DNA of 5,622 bases from an uncultured Bacilli bacterium (GCA_947624095.1 CANQIR010000066.1:1-5622); one strand, 5' to 3'; positions 1 through 5,412 are shown, counted from the first letter of the stretch. Notes: generated by a model from the letters alone, not told the origin. Numbers and translations are program-made.

Positions 1-6
1 CTTCAT
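1..6 (-). CDS. Start of an unidentified gene cut off by the window edge
   Basis: Only an ATG followed by an AAG codon (Met-Lys) is visible on the minus strand. It is called as a gene because it is preceded at the right distance by a ribosome binding site (AGGTGAT at 11-17, five or fewer bases before the ATG) and by an extended -10 promoter (24-32), all directly downstream of the enolase terminator. The product cannot be read from two codons. In several Firmicutes secG follows eno, but nothing here shows that it does so in this genome. Confidence 0.5.
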
Positions 7-10
7 ATTT

Positions 11-32
11 ATCACCTACCATCAGTATACCA
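11..32 (-). promoter_or_regulatory. Extended -10 promoter and RBS for the left-edge gene
   Basis: On the minus strand a -10 box TATACT (24-29) is preceded by TGG (30-32), the extended -10 arrangement. No convincing -35 box lies 16-18 bases upstream, where the enolase terminator arm sits. The AGGTGAT ribosome binding site (11-17) begins about where transcription should start, so the leader would be only about 11 nt. The terminator U-tract of eno occupies most of the spacer region. Confidence 0.6.
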
Positions 33-33
33 T

Positions 34-67
34 AAAAAAGAAGCGTTAACTATCTATTTAACTCTTC
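34..67 (-). terminator. Intrinsic terminator of eno, overlapping its coding end
   Basis: On the minus strand GAAGAGTTAA (58-67) pairs with TTAACGCTTC (40-49). This gives a ten-position stem with a single A/G mismatch and an eight-base loop (50-57) containing the stop codon, followed by six U residues (34-39). The left arm is made from the last codons of enolase (Glu-Glu-Leu-Asn), so coding sequence and terminator share bases. Confidence 0.75.
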
Positions 68-1279
68 CTCAATCCTTAATAATTGATTATATTTAGCTAT
101 TCTTTCTCCTCTAGATAACGAACCAGTTTTAATGTATGGAATAGATAATCCAACTGCTAAATCCGCAATAAAAGTATCTTCTGTTTCTCCACTTCGATGG
201 GATATAATTGTCTTCATATTATGCTTTTTCGCCATCATAATAGTCTCAACCATTTCACTAATTGTCCCAACCTGATTAGCTTTCAACAATATAGCATTCC
301 CAGCTCGATGTTTTATCCCATAATCCAAATATTTCTTATTCGTTACAAAATAATCATCACCAACAATCATTATTCTATTACCTACAATACTTGTAAATAC
401 CGTTAAACTATCAAAATCATTTTCATAAAAAGGATCTTCAATACTTACTATCGGATACTTACTAAGTAAAGTAATATAATATTTCATTAATTCATCTGCA
501 CTAATATATTCCCCTTCAAATAAATACTTTCCAGCTTCCTTATCATAAAATGACGTAGCAGCTACATCTAACGCAATATAAACATCCTTACCAGGCACAT
601 AATTACTTTCCATAATTGCTTCCATAATTAAATCCAAAGCTTCATAATTATTTTGGAGTACTGGTGCAAATCCCCCCTCATCACCAACACCTGTGGATAA
701 TCCTCTAGTTTTCAACAATCTCTTTAAAGTGTGAAATATTTCTGCTCCCACTCTCAATCTTTCTTTAAAAGACTTTACAACTGGTACAATCATAAATTCC
801 TGAATACTTAAATTATTATCAGCATGTTTTCCCCCATTAATTATATTCATCATTGGTATAGGCATACTTACTTGTCCATCAGCTACATATTGATAAATCT
901 TCTTATTATTAAGTAATGCTCCCGCTTTTAAAGCACATAAAGATACCGCTAAAATAGCATTAGCTCCTAATTTACTCTTATTATTCGTTCCATCCAATTT
1001 AATTAAAGTACTATCAATATTAGTTTGACTAACATTCATTCCTACTATAGCATCTTTAATAATCGTATTAATATTATTAACTGCCTTTAATACACCAGTA
1101 CCATTATATCTATTTTCATCGTTATCTCTTAATTCCAAAGCTTCTCTTTCACCCGTCGAAGCTCCACTAGGTACACTAGCAATTACACTTCTACCATCTT
1201 CTAAAAACATCTCTGCTTCTACCGTAGGATTTCCTCTAGAATCAAGTATCTCTCTTCCAATTAAATTAACTATTTTCAC
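50..1279 (-). CDS. eno: Enolase (phosphopyruvate hydratase), compact form
   Basis: Cytoplasmic glycolytic enzyme converting 2-phosphoglycerate to phosphoenolpyruvate, EC 4.2.1.11. The 409-residue protein has the N-terminal enolase domain (to about residue 130) and the C-terminal barrel. Visible key residues are the GAST substrate loop (Ser41), His152 in GGKHADNN, the acid/base Glu201 in VGDEGGFAP, metal ligands Asp238, Glu281 (SIEDP) and Asp308 (VGDD), the catalytic Lys333, the His-Arg-Ser triad at 361-363 (SHRSGETED) and Lys384. All expected active-site residues are present, so it should be active. I chose the GTG at 1277-1279 because AGGTGG (1285-1290) lies five bases upstream; the GTG at 1286-1288 in the same frame is part of that RBS. 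It is about 20 residues shorter than typical bacterial enolases (about 430), with shortened loops and the segment [11 protein letters not shown] where bacteria usually have SIEDGLDENDW. It has its own strong promoter and terminator, so it appears to be monocistronic. Confidence 0.96.
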   Translation of the reverse strand: MKIVNLIGREILDSRGNPTVEAEMFLEDGRSVIASVPSGASTGEREALELRDNDENRYNGTGVLKAVNNINTIIKDAIVGMNVSQTNIDSTLIKLDGTNNKSKLGANAILAVSLCALKAGALLNNKKIYQYVADGQVSMPIPMMNIINGGKHADNNLSIQEFMIVPVVKSFKERLRVGAEIFHTLKRLLKTRGLSTGVGDEGGFAPVLQNNYEALDLIMEAIMESNYVPGKDVYIALDVAATSFYDKEAGKYLFEGEYISADELMKYYITLLSKYPIVSIEDPFYENDFDSLTVFTSIVGNRIMIVGDDYFVTNKKYLDYGIKHRAGNAILLKANQVGTISEMVETIMMAKKHNMKTIISHRSGETEDTFIADLAVGLSIPYIKTGSLSRGERIAKYNQLLRIEEELNR

Positions 1280-1284
1280 AATAA

Positions 1285-1290
1285 CCACCT
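1285..1290 (-). promoter_or_regulatory. Ribosome binding site deciding the eno start
   Basis: AGGTGG on the minus strand, five bases before the GTG at 1277-1279. It complements the 16S 3' tail in the GGAGGTGATC register. A GTG embedded in this motif is in frame but cannot serve as both Shine-Dalgarno and start codon, so the shorter protein is preferred. Confidence 0.75.
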
Positions 1291-1304
1291 ATTATTCTAT
1301 CTAT

Positions 1305-1333
1305 AGTATATCCTAATCCCCATTTATTATCAA
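1305..1333 (-). promoter_or_regulatory. Strong housekeeping promoter of eno
   Basis: On the minus strand TTGATA (1328-1333) and TATACT (1305-1310) are separated by exactly 17 bases, a near-consensus SigA-type promoter. The predicted start near 1298 gives a leader of about 19 nt. It begins 12 bases after the U-tract of the DUF308 terminator, which insulates eno from upstream transcription. This fits the high constitutive expression expected of a glycolytic gene. Confidence 0.85.
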
Positions 1334-1345
1334 TAAAACTCCATC

Positions 1346-1367
1346 AAAAAAGTGTCTTATAGACACT
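1346..1367 (-). terminator. Intrinsic terminator of the DUF308 gene
   Basis: On the minus strand AGTGTCT (1361-1367) pairs perfectly with AGACACT (1351-1357) across the loop ATA, followed by a T-run (1346-1351). The stem begins inside the TAG stop codon (1366-1368), so there is no spacer between gene and terminator. The hairpin itself is nearly symmetric, but plus-strand readout lacks a T-run, so it acts in the minus direction. Confidence 0.9.
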
Positions 1368-1926
1368 AATTAAATAATTTTATAATATTATTTATTCTTT
1401 TATAGTATAACATTGAATTCATTATATTTAATAAAGCACTACCAATCACAAATACCCCAAGTACTCTAGAAAATATCATAACTCCTGAGAAAGGATTAAT
1501 TATTAATACTACTCCTAATACAATACTACCTACCCCTATACCAATTGTAAGTGGCCATATTTCCTCTCTTTTCTTATAGAAGAAATATCCGTACCATATC
1601 TTCATAAGTCCTTCTAATACTATCCAAAGACCAAATCCTGTAATAAAGAAATCAAATATTTTAAATGGATTAAAGATAATTAAAAATCCTAATACTATTC
1701 CCAATATTCCAAAAAATAACTCTAATTTATAAAATCTAATTCGTGTACTATCCGATACAAACTTAATAATTGCTAGTAAAGAACTTAATATAATAGATAT
1801 TCCTAAAGCCAGTTGAATTAATTCATAAGTAATTCCTGGTTTTTGTATTAAAAAAATTCCCAATAAAATATACACTACATAAACTAATATATTCCCCAGC
1901 ATTAGTTTCTTTAAATAATTTTTCAT
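1366..1926 (-). CDS. DUF308/HdeD-like six-TM membrane protein
   Basis: A 186-residue integral membrane protein of the DUF308 (HdeD-like) type. Six hydrophobic segments are visible at roughly 10-28, 35-57, 67-86, 92-115, 123-144 and 148-172, arranged as three hairpin pairs. Each pair has a KPG or NPF turn (residues 29-31, 86-88, 144-146) between its two helices and a basic stretch (YKKR 117-120, YYKR 174-177) after the last two, the internal triplication typical of the family. In E. coli HdeD is linked to acid resistance; in Firmicutes the role of these proteins is not established, so no function is claimed. ATG at 1924-1926 is preceded by AGGTGG four bases upstream. It has its own promoter and a strong terminator, so it is probably transcribed alone, although read-through from the acetyltransferase gene 63 bases upstream is possible. 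Confidence 0.8.
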   Translation of the reverse strand: MKNYLKKLMLGNILVYVVYILLGIFLIQKPGITYELIQLALGISIILSSLLAIIKFVSDSTRIRFYKLELFFGILGIVLGFLIIFNPFKIFDFFITGFGLWIVLEGLMKIWYGYFFYKKREEIWPLTIGIGVGSIVLGVVLIINPFSGVMIFSRVLGVFVIGSALLNIMNSMLYYKRINNIIKLFN

Positions 1927-1944
1927 CCTTCCACCTCTATTATC

Positions 1945-1973
1945 ATTCTAATACAACAGACATCTTATGTCAA
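1945..1973 (-). promoter_or_regulatory. Promoter of the DUF308 gene
   Basis: On the minus strand a perfect -35 TTGACA (1968-1973) and a -10 TAGAAT (1945-1950) lie 17 bases apart. An alternative -10, GATAAT, follows directly. The predicted start near 1938 leaves a leader of about 12 nt that is mostly ribosome binding site. Confidence 0.75.
1959..1971 (-). repeat. Short perfect inverted repeat overlapping the DUF308 -35 box
   Basis: GACAT-AAG-ATGTC is a perfect five-base inverted repeat whose left half shares GACA with the -35 box and whose right half lies in the promoter spacer. This is where a repressor would block RNA polymerase. It is short enough to arise by chance, has no T-run, and so is unlikely to be the terminator of the acetyltransferase gene upstream. 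Confidence 0.3.
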
Positions 1974-1989
1974 AGAAGTATTCACAAAT

Positions 1990-2562
1990 TTAATCATTTT
2001 CTTTATAAAATTGACCATCTTTATAATATTCAACCTCCCCATTAGCTCTTAATACTAGAAAACGATTATCTAATTTTTTCTTACTCTTAACAATGTTAGT
2101 TGGTGCACAAAGTGCCACACTATTATCTGGCATATCTTCATACACCACGGCATTTGCTCCAATCCGGCAATTATTTCCTATCTTTATATTCCCAATAATT
2201 TTTGCTCCCGCCCCTATATAGCAATTATCCCCAATTACTGGATTACCGATATGTTTACTTCCTACAGTTCGTACAGCTCCAATAGTTACTTGTTGAAATA
2301 TTACTGCATCTTTCCCAATCACTGATTCATCCGAAATAAACACTCCTAATACACCGTGCGGAAAATATGGTGTATTAGAAAACTTAGCTCTAATACCAAT
2401 ATAACTACCTTTCTTATCTAAATAATAAGAATAAACACTAGCGCATATTCCAGATTCTTTATTATTTTCTACCAAATATTTCTTTAAATTCCAGATATTC
2501 TTAAATCGTAAAAATACAAAAATACTTGCTATCTCTTTAAACCAATTCTTTAAAATATTCAT
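1990..2562 (-). CDS. Serine-acetyltransferase-like hexapeptide acyltransferase
   Basis: A 190-residue enzyme of the left-handed beta-helix acyltransferase superfamily, closest in pattern to CysE-type serine O-acetyltransferases (acetyl-CoA dependent). The helical N-terminus (1-50) is followed by hexapeptide repeats at about 70-150, including IGKDAV, IGDNCYIGAGAKIIG and IGNNCRIGANAVV, with the capping turn DMPDNSV. His69 in FPHG aligns with the catalytic His of CysE (DHATG). A gapless alignment puts Tyr, not Asp, where CysE has its second catalytic residue, and the N-terminal domain is much shorter than in classical CysE (about 70 residues before the catalytic His against about 157). The acceptor could therefore be serine or a sugar or other hydroxyl, as in related capsule-locus enzymes. 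No cysK or sulfur gene is adjacent. ATG at 2560-2562 has GGTGA four bases upstream. It diverges from FemAB. Confidence 0.8.
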   Translation of the reverse strand: MNILKNWFKEIASIFVFLRFKNIWNLKKYLVENNKESGICASVYSYYLDKKGSYIGIRAKFSNTPYFPHGVLGVFISDESVIGKDAVIFQQVTIGAVRTVGSKHIGNPVIGDNCYIGAGAKIIGNIKIGNNCRIGANAVVYEDMPDNSVALCAPTNIVKSKKKLDNRFLVLRANGEVEYYKDGQFYKEND

Positions 2563-2577
2563 TCTATCACCATTTTA

Positions 2578-2607
2578 AGTATAACATATATTTGCATTTA
2601 TTCCCAA
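2578..2607 (-). promoter_or_regulatory. Promoter of the acetyltransferase gene
   Basis: On the minus strand TTGGGA (2602-2607) and TATACT (2578-2583) are separated by 18 bases. The predicted start near 2571 leaves only about 9 nt before the ATG, so the GGTGAT ribosome binding site sits at the transcript 5' end. It overlaps the divergent FemAB promoter. Confidence 0.6.
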
Positions 2608-2620
2608 AAAATGATACAAT
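2592..2620 (+). promoter_or_regulatory. Promoter of the FemAB gene
   Basis: TTGCAT (2592-2597) and TACAAT (2615-2620) lie 17 bases apart, and TGA at 2612-2614 gives an extended -10. A second TACAAT at 2620-2625 follows. The -35 box lies between the -35 and -10 of the opposing acetyltransferase promoter, so both cannot be occupied at once. Confidence 0.7.
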
Positions 2621-2634
2621 ACAATACTTCTTAA

Positions 2635-2641
2635 AAGGAGG
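2635..2641 (+). promoter_or_regulatory. Strong Shine-Dalgarno of FemAB deciding its start
   Basis: AAGGAGG, seven bases before the ATG at 2649-2651, is the best ribosome binding site in the window. It rules out the longer in-frame reading from a TTG at 2592, which would place the promoter inside the gene. The other genes use the AGGTGA half of the anti-Shine-Dalgarno complement. Confidence 0.9.
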
Positions 2642-2648
2642 GGTCTAT

Positions 2649-3884
2649 ATGTACATAAAAAAAATTGATCAATATACTTTTGCTGCTTTTGCTAACACTC
2701 ACCCTCTCCGTAGCTATCATGAATCCGAAGCTTATGCTAAATATATGAAAAATAAAGGTTTTAAGCATCACTATATTGCTTTAGTTGATAACAATAACAA
2801 GATATATGCTGCTTCCCTAATAATTTATAAAAAATTAAATTTCTTCTATAAATATGGTTATGCTCCTAAAGGTTTTCTAATAGATTATCACGATACCGAA
2901 TTACTCCAAATCTTTTTAAAAGAATTAAAAAAATTCTACTATTCCCGCAACTTTGCCTTTATTAAAATTAATCCCGAAATAGCTATCGGGGAAATTAAAA
3001 ACGATAAAACTATCTATAATCAAAATCAAAAACTCATCAAAGTCTTAGAAAATAACGGTTTCCTAAGAATTGGTCCCAACTATAAATTTGAAACCCTCCA
3101 GCCGCGTTTCAACGCTATCATCCCACTTAAAACTTTCAGCTTTAATCTTCTAAGTAAACAATATAAAACCAAGATTAGAAAAGCCAACCGCATTGGTCTT
3201 ACCTTTGAAAAAGTTACAAGTAATGAATTACCAATTATCTATGAATTTGTTAAAAATAAAAAGAATCGTACTTTAAAAGATTATCAAAATTATTACAATG
3301 CTTTTACTAATACTAATATGGATTTCTTCTTAATTGGTATCAACTTTGAAACCTTCCTTGTATCAATTAGAGAAGAATATGAAAAAGAATTACAAAAAAA
3401 TGAAAAATTAGTTACGCATATGATTAAAAATCCTCAAACTAAAAATCTAGAGCGCAAACTTGCCTCTGATCATATCTTAGAAATTCTAAAACAAGAAATT
3501 GTCTTTGCTACCCACGAATTAGCTAAAAAACAAAAAGGTTATATCGCTGGTGCCATTACTATTAAATATCAAAATCGTATTAGCATCATTACAAGTGGTT
3601 TTGATCCTCACTACAAACGAGAAAATCCTAATCATTTTTTACATTATGAATTATTAAAATACTATCAAGATAATTATGATTTTATCGATTTAAATGGTAT
3701 TACTGGTGACTTTACTAAAGAAAATCCCTATTATGGTTTAAATAAATTTAAACTAGGCTTTCACCCAAAATGCTTTGAATACATTGGTGAATTTGACTTT
3801 ATTATTAATCCTGGTTTATATAAAGGTATGCAACATACTGGTCTTATTAAAGAAGAATTTTATAAAAAGCAAAAAGAGAAATAA
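2649..3884 (+). CDS. FemAB-family tRNA-dependent peptidoglycan aminoacyltransferase
   Basis: A 411-residue cytoplasmic or membrane-associated enzyme of the FemABX/MurM family. These enzymes move amino acids from aminoacyl-tRNA onto the side chain of lipid-linked peptidoglycan precursors, building the interpeptide bridge. Two GNAT-like subdomains are visible. The first (about 1-160) ends in FNAIIPL. The second starts with KTKIRKANRIGL (173-184), the conserved basic motif, and continues with AGAITIKYQNR (300-310), the PNHFLHYELLKY helix, the DFIDLNGITGDF core (344-355) and the closing YGLNKFKLGF and YIGEFDFIINP. Between them a charged helical segment (about 235-292) matches the coiled-coil arm that contacts tRNA in FemA. 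The length is typical (400-420). The gene is alone on the plus strand, convergent with a penicillin-fold lipoprotein gene, which suggests a cell-wall pair. Which amino acid is added and at what position cannot be told from sequence. Confidence 0.92.
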   Translation: MYIKKIDQYTFAAFANTHPLRSYHESEAYAKYMKNKGFKHHYIALVDNNNKIYAASLIIYKKLNFFYKYGYAPKGFLIDYHDTELLQIFLKELKKFYYSRNFAFIKINPEIAIGEIKNDKTIYNQNQKLIKVLENNGFLRIGPNYKFETLQPRFNAIIPLKTFSFNLLSKQYKTKIRKANRIGLTFEKVTSNELPIIYEFVKNKKNRTLKDYQNYYNAFTNTNMDFFLIGINFETFLVSIREEYEKELQKNEKLVTHMIKNPQTKNLERKLASDHILEILKQEIVFATHELAKKQKGYIAGAITIKYQNRISIITSGFDPHYKRENPNHFLHYELLKYYQDNYDFIDLNGITGDFTKENPYYGLNKFKLGFHPKCFEYIGEFDFIINPGLYKGMQHTGLIKEEFYKKQKEK

Positions 3885-3895
3885 TTTTCTTTTTT
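3872..3895. terminator. Weak AT-rich terminator shared by convergent genes
   Basis: A ten-pair stem (3872-3881 with 3886-3895, loop TAAT) contains one G-C pair and one G-U; the rest are A-U, so it is weak. A U-rich stretch follows on both strands: TTTTT at 3891-3895 on plus, and a run of five U residues from the 3871-3875 A-run on minus. The FemAB stop (3882-3884) is in the loop, and the lipoprotein stop (3894-3896) overlaps the other edge. Only 9 bases separate the two genes, so read-through in either direction would give long antisense RNA. Confidence 0.5.
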
Positions 3896-4688
3896 AATGG
3901 CAATAATTTTCTCTATACTCCCAATACTTACGATGAAAATCATTTAATAACTCATAAAATTCCCTAATTTTCATCCCATAATCATCATATCCATCCTTTG
4001 ATAAATAAGCTACTAAATAAGGATTTTCTATATCATATATTGCTAAATCATTAAAATAAACTCCATAATGACCATACTTATGTAAAAAATTAACTCCCTC
4101 TATTGGATTATAATTCTCATCAGCATTTAAAAATAAATTATATAATTCTTGACTATAAATATCATCGACTTTTAAGAAATTATATAATTCCTTTAAATAT
4201 ATAATCCCCTCATCAGCATTAATCTTCCCGTATTTATCTCCTACTAAAATATTTACTGCTCCTAAAGTTTTCCCAAATTGTCTTAAATTATCTACTCCTA
4301 AATAATCTATTAACTTTAAATGGGCTTCATTATCACTTACTAGAATCATTTTACTTACTAATTCCTTAACTGTCTTATTATCTATATAAGTATTCAAATT
4401 TAACTTATTATCCCTAGCTAAACTATAAATATATAAAGCATTAACTAGCTTTATTGTACTAGCTGCATAATAAATATCCTTATCGTGATAACCATAATAC
4501 AAATTACTATTCACATCCAAATAAGCAAAAGCTAACCCATTATTATCTACTTTACTAACTAAATCATCTATTAAACTCAAAACATATTCATCATTACTTA
4601 AATTAGGTATCTCACAATCTTTTATATCTTCTTGCTTACTACAACCAACTATTATTAATAAAATACCTAATAGCAAAATCTTTTTCAT
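3894..4688 (-). CDS. Lipoprotein serine hydrolase, class A beta-lactamase/DD-peptidase fold
   Basis: A 264-residue exported lipoprotein. Lys-Lys and a hydrophobic segment lead to the lipobox IVGC with Cys16 as lipidation site. The catalytic domain has the SxxK motif STIK (Ser77, Lys80) and the SDN motif (118-120). The third motif, normally K-T/S-G, reads KYG (204-206) before the strand GVYFNDLAIY. I see no class A omega-loop ExxLN glutamate, which beta-lactamases need for deacylation. This favours a peptidoglycan peptidase, a penicillin-binding protein or an inactive sensor over a resistance enzyme (inference). Length fits the beta-lactamase2 family. The ATG at 4686-4688 is preferred: AGGTGA (4697-4702) is 8 bases upstream, while the in-frame GTG at 4700 is part of that site and a TTG at 4691 is less likely. 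The RBS is buried in a hairpin. The gene is 53 bases downstream of the HAD gene and possibly co-transcribed; I found no convincing promoter of its own. Confidence 0.85.
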   Translation of the reverse strand: MKKILLLGILLIIVGCSKQEDIKDCEIPNLSNDEYVLSLIDDLVSKVDNNGLAFAYLDVNSNLYYGYHDKDIYYAASTIKLVNALYIYSLARDNKLNLNTYIDNKTVKELVSKMILVSDNEAHLKLIDYLGVDNLRQFGKTLGAVNILVGDKYGKINADEGIIYLKELYNFLKVDDIYSQELYNLFLNADENYNPIEGVNFLHKYGHYGVYFNDLAIYDIENPYLVAYLSKDGYDDYGMKIREFYELLNDFHRKYWEYRENYCH

Positions 4689-4696
4689 CAAAATAA

Positions 4697-4736
4697 TCAC
4701 CTAATATAAAATACTAATAAGTATCTAATTAGGTGA
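4697..4736 (-). promoter_or_regulatory. 5' leader hairpin that sequesters the lipoprotein RBS
   Basis: On the minus strand TCACCTAAT (from 4728-4736) is perfectly complementary to ATTAGGTGA (from 4697-4705). The inner stem (4711-4715 with 4720-4724, loop of four) and two further pairs extend it. The downstream arm contains the entire AGGTGA ribosome binding site (4697-4702), 8 bases before the ATG, so folding would block initiation. Possible readings are a translational switch, a thermosensor-like element, or a terminator of the HAD gene (TTATTTT follows). It matches no riboswitch class I know. Confidence 0.6.
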
Positions 4737-4743
4737 CTTTTTT
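4697..4743 (+). terminator. Plus-strand intrinsic terminator antisense to the HAD/lipoprotein junction
   Basis: Read on the plus strand, the same hairpin (stem 4697-4705 with 4728-4736, nine perfect pairs plus an inner stem) is followed by C and six T residues (4738-4743), a good intrinsic terminator. The only plus-strand gene upstream is FemAB, whose stop is 850 bases away across the whole antisense of the lipoprotein gene. It would therefore end FemAB read-through or an unseen antisense transcript. The T-run overlaps the HAD stop codon. Confidence 0.5.
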
Positions 4744-5386
4744 ATCTTAAAAATTCTTCTACCGCTTTTTTCATCTCATCCAGTTCATATCCTGAAGCCT
4801 GACAAGTTTGCCATCCCATCTTCTTAGCCGCTAAAATGTTATACTCTTCATCATCAATAAATAAAATATTTTGCGGATCTATTCCTAAATCATTTGTCAC
4901 ATATTCAAATATCTTTTCATCCGGTTTTCTTAAACCAATTTCAAAACTCAAATATACTTTATCAAATTTACTTAAGTCATAATGCTTATCAATTCTTACT
5001 CTATCAAAGTACACTAAATTAGATAGAATTCCAATCTTACATTTATTTTTTAAAGAATGAGCAAAATCAACAACCGCTTTATAATAAGTAATATTATCAT
5101 TTTCTATCTCATACTGCTTTTTAAACTCCTCAAAAGGTATTTCTACATCCATCTTATTCCCTAATTCTTTTACCCACATCTTTAAATCATCAAGATTATT
5201 AACTGATCCAATATTTCTTCCATCAGCCAACCTATAAACCCATCTATCTAATATTTCATCTGCATTCAAAGCATTAGTAAAATGTCTAATTACTCTAACT
5301 TTAGCTTCCTTTAATTCCCTAAAATTCGCTTCATGACTTTCTACTACGCCACCCCAGTCAAATAAAACAATTTTATCTTTATTCAT
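4742..5386 (-). CDS. HAD-superfamily hydrolase (YihX-like phosphatase type)
   Basis: A 214-residue cytoplasmic haloacid dehalogenase-like hydrolase with all four motifs. Motif I is VLFDWGGVV with the nucleophile Asp10. Motif II is ILSN with Ser122, motif III is GLRKPD with Lys154, and motif IV is ILFIDDEEYN with Asp178 and Asp179. The alpha-helical cap lies between motifs I and II (about 15-110), the subclass I arrangement. The second Asp of the usual DxD is Gly12. This also occurs in the FDLGNV-type HAD phosphatases such as E. coli YihX (glucose-1-phosphatase), so activity on a small phosphorylated metabolite is plausible but the substrate cannot be assigned. ATG at 5384-5386 is chosen because AGAGGTGA (5392-5399) lies five bases upstream; a GTG at 5395 is inside that site. 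It has its own extended -10 promoter directly after the tuf terminator. Confidence 0.88.
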   Translation of the reverse strand: MNKDKIVLFDWGGVVESHEANFRELKEAKVRVIRHFTNALNADEILDRWVYRLADGRNIGSVNNLDDLKMWVKELGNKMDVEIPFEEFKKQYEIENDNITYYKAVVDFAHSLKNKCKIGILSNLVYFDRVRIDKHYDLSKFDKVYLSFEIGLRKPDEKIFEYVTNDLGIDPQNILFIDDEEYNILAAKKMGWQTCQASGYELDEMKKAVEEFLR

Positions 5387-5391
5387 AGCTT

Positions 5392-5411
5392 TCACCTCTT
5401 AAATTATACCA
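5392..5411 (-). promoter_or_regulatory. Extended -10 promoter and RBS of the HAD gene
   Basis: On the minus strand a perfect TATAAT (5403-5408) is preceded by TGG (5409-5411), the extended -10. No good -35 is present; that position falls in the tuf terminator hairpin. Transcription should start near 5396, essentially inside the AGAGGTGA ribosome binding site (5392-5399), giving a leader of about 11 nt. Confidence 0.75.
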
Positions 5412-5412
5412 T

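Noticed and set aside
197..406. Open 69-codon frame on the plus strand
   Set aside because: It lies wholly inside the enolase gene on the opposite strand, has no ribosome binding site, and its translation is a low-complexity product of AT-rich antisense codons.
2614..2627. Tandem ATACA repeat near the FemAB promoter
   Set aside because: Only about two and a half copies of five bases, which is expected in AT-rich DNA; it simply yields two overlapping TACAAT boxes.
2592..2648. N-terminal extension of FemAB from a TTG start
   Set aside because: It would cover the promoter and the AAGGAGG site, and family members begin near the ATG at 2649.
4689..4700. Four extra N-terminal residues of the lipoprotein from the GTG at 4700
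   Set aside because: That GTG is part of the AGGTGA ribosome binding site; the ATG at 4688 gives a standard Met-Lys-Lys signal peptide.
4720..4725. GATACT as a -10 box for the lipoprotein gene inside the hairpin
   Set aside because: The six bases 17 upstream match the -35 consensus poorly and there is no extended -10 TG, so the support is too weak to list as a promoter.
4697..4736. Known riboswitch or T-box in the lipoprotein leader
   Set aside because: A simple 40-base hairpin without the conserved loops or junctions of known classes; only sequestration or termination can be supported.
5387..5395. Three extra residues of the HAD protein from the GTG at 5395
   Set aside because: The GTG is inside the AGAGGTGA site, and the ATG at 5386 has proper spacing.
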